The position numbers were made by a program, and so were the translations under genes. DNA of 64,000 nt, from assembly GCF_002245215.1 (NCBI RefSeq), contig NZ_NPMR01000001.1:558001-622000 (forward strand), read 5' to 3'. The notes under the pieces are model-generated. The model saw only the letters and a program-made list of their open reading frames with translations, made no database searches and had not been told where the DNA came from. Of the stretch, positions 56,610 to 64,000 are shown piece by piece. Position 1 is the first letter of the stretch. Every line of letters begins with the position of its first letter. The stretch comes from Microbacterium sp. Yaish 1. Lineage in GTDB: Bacteria; Actinomycetota; Actinomycetes; Actinomycetales; Microbacteriaceae.

Positions 56610-56654
56610 GTCGGACGGGCCCCGAGCCCGATCAGCTGGCGCTCCCGCCGCGGG

Positions 56655-56660
56655 TAGATT
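56655..56660 (+). promoter_or_regulatory. -10 hexamer of the YihY gene (leaderless type)
   Basis: TAGATT ends 7 nt before the GTG at 56668. Confidence 0.45.
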
Positions 56661-56667
56661 CGAAGGC

Positions 56668-57828
56668 GTGGATCCCGACCCCTCGGCGACAGATGCGCTG
56701 CGCGAACGATGGGACTCGTCCCGATTGCGCGAGCGCCTCGACCAGCCCATCGAGCGTGCGACGACGATCACTCGTCGCACGCTCGGCTGGTTCCCGATCC
56801 GCGTCTGGCGCCACTTCCTGCGCCACAACGGCTTCCTCCTCGCGGCGAGCATCAGCTATCAGTCGCTCTTCGCCCTCTTCGCCACGATCTACACGGCGTT
56901 CGCCGTCGTCGGCCTCTGGCTCGGCGGCTCGTCGATGGCGATCGACGCCCTGATCGACGTCGTCAACAGCTACATCCCCGGCCTGATCTCCGGCAGCGGC
57001 CCCGTCTCCCCCAGCGACGTCGCCGACATCGCGCGCAACAGCGGCAGCGTCCTGGCGGTGACGGGTGCCGTCGCGCTTGCGGTCGCGATCTGGACGGCGA
57101 TCGGCTTCGTGACGTTCACCCGCCGCGCCGTGCGCGACATCTTCGGGCTCCCCTTCGACACCCGGAACTACGTGCTCCTGAAGCTGCGCGATTTCGGCGC
57201 CGCCCTGCTGTTCGGCCTCGTGCTCGTGCTCGGCGCCGCGCTCGGCCTCGTCGCCGGTGGCATCGTCCGGCAACTGTTCGACCTCTTCGAGATCCCCTAC
57301 GAGTCGACGACGATCGACGTGCTGAGCCGGCTCGCGTCGGTGCTGGTCGCGATCGTCATCAACGCCGCCGCCCTCACGGCGCTCATCCGATTCCTCACCG
57401 GCACCGCGCTGCCGTGGCGGAAGATCATCCCCGGATCGATATTCGGCGGGACCGCGCTGAGCGTGCTGCAGCTGGGTGCCGGCTTCCTCGCCGTCTACTC
57501 CCCCACGAACCCGCTCCTGGCGACGTTCTCGGTGCTCATCGGGTTCCTCCTCTGGCTGCGCCTCGCCGGAATCGTCATCCTCGTCGCGGCCTCATGGGTC
57601 GCGGTGTCGGCCGCGGACGACGGCATCCCGCTCGAGGTCAAGACCGAGGAGGAGCGGCGCGCCGACGAGCGACGAGCCCTGCGCGTGGTCGCCGAGGCGC
57701 AGCTGCGAGACGCCGAGCATGCTCTCGCCGAGGCCGGGTGGTGGCAGCGCGTCCCGGCCCGCCACGATGTGAATCGGGCGCGCGAGCTGCTGCGACGCCT
57801 CGATGCGGAGGGCTCCCCCGATCGCTGA
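56668..57828 (+). CDS. YihY/BrkB family membrane protein
   Basis: 386 residues with about six membrane helices: FLRHNGFLLAASISYQSLFALFATIY is the family opening, and PLLATFSVLIGFLLWLRLAGIVILVAASWVAV closes the domain. After that come ~80 charged residues (EEERRADERRALRVVAEAQLRDAEHAL), probably a cytoplasmic helical tail. The family was once called RNase BN by mistake; the true role is unclear. GTG start 58 nt after sdhB with a separate promoter. Confidence 0.88.
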   Translation: MDPDPSATDALRERWDSSRLRERLDQPIERATTITRRTLGWFPIRVWRHFLRHNGFLLAASISYQSLFALFATIYTAFAVVGLWLGGSSMAIDALIDVVNSYIPGLISGSGPVSPSDVADIARNSGSVLAVTGAVALAVAIWTAIGFVTFTRRAVRDIFGLPFDTRNYVLLKLRDFGAALLFGLVLVLGAALGLVAGGIVRQLFDLFEIPYESTTIDVLSRLASVLVAIVINAAALTALIRFLTGTALPWRKIIPGSIFGGTALSVLQLGAGFLAVYSPTNPLLATFSVLIGFLLWLRLAGIVILVAASWVAVSAADDGIPLEVKTEEERRADERRALRVVAEAQLRDAEHALAEAGWWQRVPARHDVNRARELLRRLDAEGSPDR

Positions 57829-57848
57829 GCCGTGTCGGACGTCGCGGT

Positions 57849-57854
57849 TACGCT
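57849..57854 (+). promoter_or_regulatory. -10 hexamer of xthA (leaderless type)
   Basis: TACGCT ends 7 nt before GTG 57862, which favours that start over GTG 57832 upstream. Confidence 0.45.
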
Positions 57855-57861
57855 GGCAGAC

Positions 57862-58701
57862 GTGTCACGCCGTCTTCGCATCGCTTCCGTCAACGTCAAC
57901 GGCATCCGCGCCGCCGCCCGCAAGGGCATGCATGAGTGGCTCGAGACCGCCGACGTCGACATCCTGACCCTCCAGGAGGTCCGTGCCCAGGCCTCCGATC
58001 TCGCCGCGGCACTGCCGGGCTGGCACTTCGTCTCGGACGAGGCGCTCGCGAAGGGGCGCGCGGGTGTCGCGATCGCTGCCCGCGAGCCGCTCGACGTCTG
58101 GCGCATCGAGCTCGGCGACGACGACCTCGATTCGAAGGGACGCTGGGTCGAGGCCGACATCGAGGTCGCGGGAGAGCACCTCACGGTCGTCAGCGCGTAC
58201 GTCTTCACCGGCGAGGCCGACACCGAGAAGCAGGTCGCGAAGTACGCCTTCCTCGATGCGATGGAGAAGCGGATGCCGCTGCTCGGCCCGCTCGCCGTCA
58301 TCACGGGCGACCTGAATGTCGGGCACCGCGAGTTCGATATCCGCAACTGGCGCGGCAATCGCAAGAAGGCAGGGTTCCTGCCGCGAGAACGCGCCTACTT
58401 CGACCGGTTCACCGCACCCGCGGGCGTCGAGGTCGACACCGTCGACGGCGAACGGGGCACGGGACTCGGGTGGGTCGATGTGGGCCGCACCTTCGCGGGC
58501 GAGGTCGACGGCCCCTACACGTGGTGGTCCAACCGCGGAAAGGCGTTCGACACCGACACCGGCTGGCGCATCGACTACCACCTCGCCACGCCTCGGCTGG
58601 CCGAGCGAGTGACCGACTATCGCGTCGTGCGTGCGCCCTCGTGGGACACCCGGTGGAGCGACCACGCCCCCGTCGTGGCGGACTACGTCTTCCCGGGCTG
58701 A
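57862..58701 (+). CDS. xthA: Exodeoxyribonuclease III family AP endonuclease
   Basis: 279 residues. LRIASVNVNGIRAAARKG at the start, VDILTLQEVRAQ with the metal-binding Glu, VITGDLNVGHREFDIRN with the catalytic Asp/Asn, and WRIDYHLATPRLAE and SDHAPVVADYVF with the last Asp-His pair. It cuts at abasic sites and trims 3' ends in base excision repair. GTG 57862 fits both the family start and the promoter spacing. An Fpg/Nei glycosylase of the same pathway is 4 kb downstream. Confidence 0.94.
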   Translation: MSRRLRIASVNVNGIRAAARKGMHEWLETADVDILTLQEVRAQASDLAAALPGWHFVSDEALAKGRAGVAIAAREPLDVWRIELGDDDLDSKGRWVEADIEVAGEHLTVVSAYVFTGEADTEKQVAKYAFLDAMEKRMPLLGPLAVITGDLNVGHREFDIRNWRGNRKKAGFLPRERAYFDRFTAPAGVEVDTVDGERGTGLGWVDVGRTFAGEVDGPYTWWSNRGKAFDTDTGWRIDYHLATPRLAERVTDYRVVRAPSWDTRWSDHAPVVADYVFPG

Positions 58702-58739
58702 TCGGAGGCTCGCGGCTCCGGTGCTCGGGGCGACGCCCG

Positions 58740-60291
<1,552 letters not shown>

Positions 60292-60417
60292 TCCCGGGAG
60301 CGCCCCCGCCGCTGCGAGGGCCCGTCCGCTGCGGGCGGCCCCGTCCGCTGCCGGCGGCCCGTCGCGACCGGCGGGGCTGCCGGAACCCCCGTCGCCGCCG
60401 GCGGGCCTACCGGCACC
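60292..60417. other. GC-rich low-complexity gap
   Basis: No gene here. The stretch holds degenerate short repeats based on GTCCGCTGCGGGC and GCCGGCGGG, probably decayed versions of the 22-bp tandem array that follows. Confidence 0.55.
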
Positions 60418-60505
60418 GTCCTGCGGGGTAGCCGTCCCCGTCCTGCGGGGTAGCCGTCCCTGTCCTGTGGAGTAGCCGTCGCTGTCCTGTGGAGTAGCCC
60501 TCGCG
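60418..60505. repeat. Four tandem copies of a 22-bp repeat
   Basis: GTCCTGCGGGGTAGCCGTCC-type units repeat four times without spacers at exactly 22-bp steps; two copies read GCGGGG and two GTGGAG. No spacers, so not CRISPR. Likely slippage-expanded intergenic DNA. Confidence 0.85.
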
Positions 60506-60528
60506 CCGGCGCCCTGTCTCCTCGTCCC

Positions 60529-61016
60529 GTCAACAGGCTCAGCGCCCCACCCAAGCCTCTACGCGCGACCGCGAGCCGGTTCAGCCTGCGGACGGCACGC
60601 GGAGCAGCATGCATCCGCACTCCGGTCGACCGGCGACCGAGACCGGTCGACCCGCCGACCGAGAACCGCTCCACGCGCCGGGCGGCCCGGAGAACAGCCC
60701 TGTCTTCGCGTCATCCCCGTTCCGTCAACAGGCTCAGCGCCCCACCCAAGCCTCTACGCGCGACCGCGAGCCGGTTCAGCCTGCGGACGGCACGCGGAGC
60801 AGCATGCATCCGCACTCCGGTCGACCGGCGACCGAGACCGGTCGACCCGCCGACCGAGAACCGCTCCACGCGCCGGGCGGGCCGGAGAACAGCCCTGTCT
60901 TCGCGTCATCCCCGTCCCGTCAACAGGCTCAGCGCCCCACCCAAGCCCCTACGCCCCACCGCGAGCCGTCTCAGCCTGCGCACGGCACGCAGAGCAGCAG
61001 GCATCCGCTGGTCGAA
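60529..61016. repeat. 195-bp tandem direct repeat (two full copies and a degenerate partial third)
   Basis: Units begin at 60529, 60724 and 60919 with GTCAACAGGCTCAGCGCCCC and are exactly 195 bp long. Full copies 1 and 2 are almost identical; the third has changes and ends near 61016, close to the DUF559 stop. Each full unit contains inverted arms CCGTCAACAGGCT and AGCCTGCGGACGG (11 of 13 match), a GGTCGACCGG-rich centre, and ends CGTCATCCCCG. The 65-codon open frame through it is a by-product of the period. Confidence 0.88.
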
Positions 61017-61019
61017 GCG

Positions 61020-61901
61020 TCAGCGCACGCGAGCCGGCCGCACACCGGATGCGAGAACGCCGCGCACGGCTTCGAGGACCCGATCGGGTCGCCACATGAT
61101 GTCCGCCGCCATCGGTCGTAGCGTCAGGTAGCCGAGGGCTGCGGCCGCGAGGTCGCGCGCGCTGTCTCGTCGGCGCGCGTCGAGCCCGGAATGGTGAGCA
61201 TCGCTGTCGCACTCCACGATCAGCCATCCATCGACCAGCAGATCGACTCGTCCCACTCCGGGGATGCGCACCTGAACCTCGACCGTCTTGGCGATTCCGC
61301 GCAGGAGGAGCCGCATGAGCGTCTCCGGTCCGGATTCGGCCCGCCCGTCGATCAGACGCCGGAGCGGGCGGTATCGGAGAGGCAGGGCCGCAAAGACGCT
61401 GTCGAGATCCGCAGCCTGGAGCAGCCCGAGGTGAAGCGCACTGTCGAGCGTGGCAACGGCAGCTCGGAGCGGCTGGCACTGCACCGCACGCACCAGCGCG
61501 TCGATCATGCTCGAGCATGCGAACCATCTGGGGCGCGGAGCGATGGGAGGTGTCCAATGCAGCACCGACTTCGACCCCGCGAGGGTCTCGCGCGTCGGCA
61601 CACGGGAGGCCGTCCGCGGTAGCTGCACATGCGGCCCGGCCGGCTCGAGGACGAACACCCCGAGAAGGCGCAACAGGCTCACACAGGTGAGACGACCGCC
61701 GAGCGAGACCGCGGCGACGACGGATGGTGGCGCGTCCGCGACGAGGTACGACCCCCGCCGGGGCCTCACGAGTCGGCCGGCGGCGACGGCATCCGCGATG
61801 TCGCGCTTGCGGAGACCGCCTGCGCGCAGATCGGATGTCGACCAGCAACGCAACTCCATGATCTCTGCGGGAAGCCATGTTGACGAGGCGTGAGGGTCCA
61901 T
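61020..61901 (-). CDS. DUF559 (Vsr-fold endonuclease-like) protein with AbiEi-type N-terminal helix-turn-helix
   Basis: 293 residues. The N-terminal part has the winged-helix pattern LRAGGLRKRDIADAVAAGRLVRPRRGSYLVAD seen in AbiEi-like antitoxins and their orphan relatives. The C-terminal ~100 residues contain GRVDLLVDGWLIVECDSDAH, HSGLDARRRDSARDLAAAAL and GYLTLRPM, the DUF559/Vsr-type nuclease-like core. ATG 61859 (residue 15) is a likely alternative start. It is bracketed by palindromes of one family: a 195-bp tandem array after its stop and two hairpins before its start. It is a distant paralogue of the gene at 42341. Function unknown. Confidence 0.82.
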   Translation of the reverse strand: MDPHASSTWLPAEIMELRCWSTSDLRAGGLRKRDIADAVAAGRLVRPRRGSYLVADAPPSVVAAVSLGGRLTCVSLLRLLGVFVLEPAGPHVQLPRTASRVPTRETLAGSKSVLHWTPPIAPRPRWFACSSMIDALVRAVQCQPLRAAVATLDSALHLGLLQAADLDSVFAALPLRYRPLRRLIDGRAESGPETLMRLLLRGIAKTVEVQVRIPGVGRVDLLVDGWLIVECDSDAHHSGLDARRRDSARDLAAAALGYLTLRPMAADIMWRPDRVLEAVRGVLASGVRPARVR

Positions 61902-61999
61902 GCCGACACGGTGTCTTCCGTGACCCCGCGCACGGCCGGGGTAGGAGGAGATTGTGAGCAGTTCAGCTCACCCGAAGCCTGTGGGAAAGCCGCTGGTTC

Positions 62000-62076
62000 C
62001 GTGCCGCCAACAGGCTCAGGCGCCGCACGTCGCACGATGAGACGCCCCGTGGCGCCTGCAGCCTGTTGACGGCACG
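62000..62076. repeat. Palindromic element A, upstream of the DUF559 gene
   Basis: Left arm CGTGCCGCCAACAGGCT followed by CAGGCGCC; right arm GGCGCCTG, one extra CA, then GCCTGTTGACGGCACG. The arms pair over about 24 nt with one bulge and one mismatch, around a ~26-nt centre. It shares the CAACAGGCT core with the 195-bp repeat. Confidence 0.85.
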
Positions 62077-62173
62077 GCTCGACGCCGCCTGGCACGCACA
62101 CAACGACGAGTCATCCGTCGACGCGCGAGCTGTCGGCTGACCGGAGCTCGGTCCCCCGGGACAGCTGAAACGC

Positions 62174-62248
62174 GTGCCGCCAACAGGCTGAGAGCGGGGC
62201 CCGGGGCCGCGAGGCACGGCGGCACCGGGCTGAGCCTGTCCGCGGCAC
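62174..62248. repeat. Palindromic element B, upstream of the DUF559 gene
   Basis: GTGCCGCCAACAGGCT and AGCCTGTCCGCGGCAC pair at 14 of 16 positions, with GGGGCCCGGGGCC-rich sequence between. Same family as element A. Together these occupy much of the 403-nt gap 61902-62304, which otherwise holds only the promoter of the following GNAT gene. Confidence 0.85.
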
Positions 62249-62292
62249 AGCGACGAAGGCTGGGCGCGATCGAACCGCCCGGCAGACCTCAG

Positions 62293-62298
62293 TAGGGT
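62293..62298 (+). promoter_or_regulatory. -10 hexamer of the second GNAT gene (leaderless type)
   Basis: TAGGGT ends 6 nt before the ATG at 62305. Confidence 0.5.
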
Positions 62299-62304
62299 CG
62301 GGGG

Positions 62305-62868
62305 ATGGAACCGGTGACCCTGCGTACTGCGCGGCTCGAGCTCTCGATCCCCACGCTCGCGGACGTCGATGCGATCACGACCGCGGCTCAGGACCCGGAG
62401 GTGCCGCGCTGGACGACCCTGCCCTCGCCCTACCACCGCTCGCACGCCGAGGACTTCGTCGCGAAGGCCGCGGCCTGGTGGGACGAGCAGTCCGAGCTGA
62501 CGTGGGGCATCCGCCGAGACGGCGCCTGGATCGGCATGATCGGTCTCCACCGCACGAGCCCCGGCGGCGCGGCGGAGATCGGGTTCTGGATGAGCGCGCC
62601 GGCGCGCGGCCACGGCTACCTGAGCGAGGCCGCACGGGCGGTCATCGACTTCGGGTTCGCCGAGCCGCTGGCGCTCGCGCGGATCGAGTGGCGAGCCATC
62701 GCCGGCAACATCGCCTCAGCGCGGACCGCGCGCGGTCTCGGCTTCCGGTACGAGGGGATGCTGCGCCAGGGTCTCTCCGACGTCCGGGGTCGCCACGACG
62801 GCTGGATCGCCGGCATCCTGCCTGCTGACGACCGCGCCCCGCAGCCGTGGCCGATCCTCGCCGACTGA
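62305..62868 (+). CDS. GNAT family N-acetyltransferase (RimJ/RimL type)
   Basis: 187 residues: LRTARLELSIPTLADVDAI at the start, IRRDGAWIGMIGLHRT, then AEIGFWMSAPARGHGYLSEAARAVIDFGFA, which is the acetyl-CoA pyrophosphate loop (R-G-x-G-Y), and NIASARTARGLGFRYEGMLRQ. Typical of RimJ/RimL-like protein N-acetyltransferases and their metabolic relatives. The substrate is not known. It stands alone between repeats and the glycosylase gene. Confidence 0.9.
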   Translation: MEPVTLRTARLELSIPTLADVDAITTAAQDPEVPRWTTLPSPYHRSHAEDFVAKAAAWWDEQSELTWGIRRDGAWIGMIGLHRTSPGGAAEIGFWMSAPARGHGYLSEAARAVIDFGFAEPLALARIEWRAIAGNIASARTARGLGFRYEGMLRQGLSDVRGRHDGWIAGILPADDRAPQPWPILAD

Positions 62869-62964
62869 ACGGGGCCTGAACCAGGCCCGAACCACCCCTG
62901 AACCACACCGCGATCCGCGCGCAACCCCGTGCCCCGTGGGGGTGGTGCGTGCCAGGATGACGCC

Positions 62965-63828
62965 ATGCCCGAGATGCCGGAAGTGCAGGGACTCGTCGAC
63001 TACCTCGGCGGTCGCCTCGCCGGACGCCGCATCGTCAAGGCCCGGGTCAGCGCGATCTCGGCCCTGAAGACCTACGACCCGCCGATCGAGACCCTCGAGG
63101 GCACGACCGTGACCGCCGCAGCCCGCCACGGCAAGTTCGTCGACCTCGCCACCGACAGCGGCACGCACCTCGTGTTCCACCTCGCCAAGGCGGGATGGCT
63201 GCGCTGGTACGACGTGCTGCCGTCGACCGTCATCCGCCCCGGCAAGACCCCGATCGCGCTGCGCATCGGGTTCGACGACGACTCCGGTTTCGATCTGACC
63301 GAGGCCGGCACGAAGAAGTCGCTCGCGGTCTACGTCGTTCGCGATCCGGCCGAGGTGCCGGGCATCGCACGGCTCGGTCCCGACCCGCTGGATCCCTCGT
63401 TCGACCGCGACGCCCTCGCGAGCCTGCTGGCGGGCCGCCGCACGCAGATCAAGGGCGTGCTGCGCGATCAGTCGATCGTCGCCGGCATCGGCAATGCCTA
63501 CTCCGACGAGATCCTCCACGTCGCGAAGCTGTCGCCGTACGCACTGGCGGCGAACCTCGACGACGCCGAGATCGACCGCCTCTACGCAGCCCTCAGCGCG
63601 ACGCTCGCCGAAGCCGTGGCCGCGGCATCCGGCAAGCCGCCCGCCGATCTGAAGGACGCGAAGCGCCGCGGGATGCGGGTGCACGGCCGCCGCGGCGAAG
63701 CGTGCCCGATCTGCGGCGACGAGGTGCGCAGCGTCTTCTTCGCCGACAACAGCCTCGAGTACTGCCCGACGTGCCAGACCGGCGGCAAGCTGCTCGCTGA
63801 CCGGCGCCTCTCCCGGCTGCTCAAGTAG
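62965..63828 (+). CDS. Fpg/Nei family DNA glycosylase/AP lyase
   Basis: 287 residues. After Met removal the chain starts PEMPEVQGL, giving the catalytic N-terminal Pro and the adjacent Glu; H2TH region DQSIVAGIGNAYSDEILHVAKLSPY includes the conserved GIGNxYxDE; and the zinc finger reads CPICGDEVRSVFF then EYCPTCQTGG (Cys4). It removes oxidised bases and nicks the strand in base excision repair. ATG 62965 is required for the catalytic Pro; the frame is open to 62929. Confidence 0.94.
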   Translation: MPEMPEVQGLVDYLGGRLAGRRIVKARVSAISALKTYDPPIETLEGTTVTAAARHGKFVDLATDSGTHLVFHLAKAGWLRWYDVLPSTVIRPGKTPIALRIGFDDDSGFDLTEAGTKKSLAVYVVRDPAEVPGIARLGPDPLDPSFDRDALASLLAGRRTQIKGVLRDQSIVAGIGNAYSDEILHVAKLSPYALAANLDDAEIDRLYAALSATLAEAVAAASGKPPADLKDAKRRGMRVHGRRGEACPICGDEVRSVFFADNSLEYCPTCQTGGKLLADRRLSRLLK

Positions 63829-63902
63829 CGTCCGCTCGGCAGACCGCCAGCCCCGCACATGACGATGCGAGTCGGGAATGCCGCGCGCGTCCCCGCGTTG
63901 AG

Positions 63903-63908
63903 TACGAT
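63903..63908 (+). promoter_or_regulatory. Possible -10 upstream of the FMN riboswitch
   Basis: TACGAT fits the TANNNT pattern and lies about 13-18 nt before the aptamer; the -35 is not clear. Confidence 0.3.
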
Positions 63909-63920
63909 CGGAGTATTGAA

Positions 63921-64000
63921 CGTGCTCCGGGGTCGGTGAGAATCCGAACCGGCGGTGAGAGTCCGCGACCCTCGAGGCCCTCGGGCCGAGAGGTTGATCC
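63921..64000 (+). ncRNA. FMN riboswitch (RFN element), cut by the window edge
   Basis: CGGGGTCGGTGAGAATCC, then GAACCGGCGGTGAGAGTCCG and CGACCC match the 5' half of the FMN aptamer, and GAGGTTGATCC is the start of the next conserved arm. The element continues beyond 64000. A riboflavin synthesis or transport gene is expected downstream, repressed when FMN is plentiful. Confidence 0.92.

Noticed and set aside
60418-60505. Possible CRISPR array
   Set aside because: The 22-bp units are directly adjacent with no spacers, and no cas gene is near.
60609-61121. 170-residue plus-strand open frame with a 65-residue internal repeat
   Set aside because: It exists because the 195-bp DNA repeat is a multiple of three; there is no ribosome site, and it runs antisense into the DUF559 gene.
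61670-61690. A further CAACAGGCTCA match inside the second DUF559 gene
   Set aside because: It has no inverted partner arm nearby and lies in coding sequence, so it is probably chance.

Overview
The window reads as chromosome of a high-GC actinomycete, most likely Microbacteriaceae (Microbacterium-like). This is an inference from several things: strongly G/C-biased third codon positions; many GTG starts; an alpha/beta/epsilon acyl-CoA carboxylase set with a BC-BCCP fused alpha chain; LCP and rhamnan-type wall glycopolymer genes; a sdhCDAB operon; and many genes whose TANNNT -10 hexamer lies only 6-7 nt before the start codon (leaderless type). No rRNA, tRNA, CRISPR or IS element was seen.

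Layout. 1-16.2 kb is a cell-surface glycopolymer region: an rgpF-like gene (cut by the left edge), rmlB, a fused rmlC-rmlD, GtrA and DUF2304 proteins, two polyprenyl-phosphate type GT2 enzymes (one fused to GtrA), two large membrane proteins, a secreted repeat protein, a lipoprotein, two more glycosyltransferases and an LCP ligase. The LCP gene is in one minus-strand run with purK-purE. 18-28.4 kb holds birA, the biotin carboxylase beta/epsilon genes, a two-component system with an accessory membrane protein, a TrmA/RlmD-type RNA methyltransferase, a Maf pyrophosphatase and the biotinylated alpha subunit. 28.4-33.8 kb has a lipoprotein, an LpdA-type flavoprotein, purine nucleoside phosphorylase, a phosphohexomutase and a GNAT enzyme. 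33.8-42.2 kb is a mannitol PTS locus: a divergent PRD/EII regulator, then an orphan Lac-type IIB, HPr, EI, MtlA, MtlF, MtlD and an alpha/beta hydrolase. 43.4-51.7 kb (minus) is a nucleoside uptake and salvage operon: BMP-type binding lipoprotein, double-NBD ATPase, two permeases, cdd, deoA, add. Then come manC, sdhCDAB, a YihY/BrkB protein, xthA, trpS, a small unknown gene, GNAT, an Fpg/Nei glycosylase and an FMN riboswitch cut by the right edge.

The most unusual signal concerns two separate DUF559/AbiEi-like (Vsr-fold) genes, at 42.3 kb and 61.0 kb. Each is bracketed on both sides by its own private family of palindromic DNA repeats: two exact-length 55-nt palindromes around the first, and a CAACAGGCTCAG-core palindrome family, including a 195-bp tandem array, around the second. 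This looks like the arrangement of REP sequences around their cognate REP-associated transposases, but with a different protein family. I flag it as a candidate undescribed repeat/nuclease pairing; it is a hypothesis from two loci.
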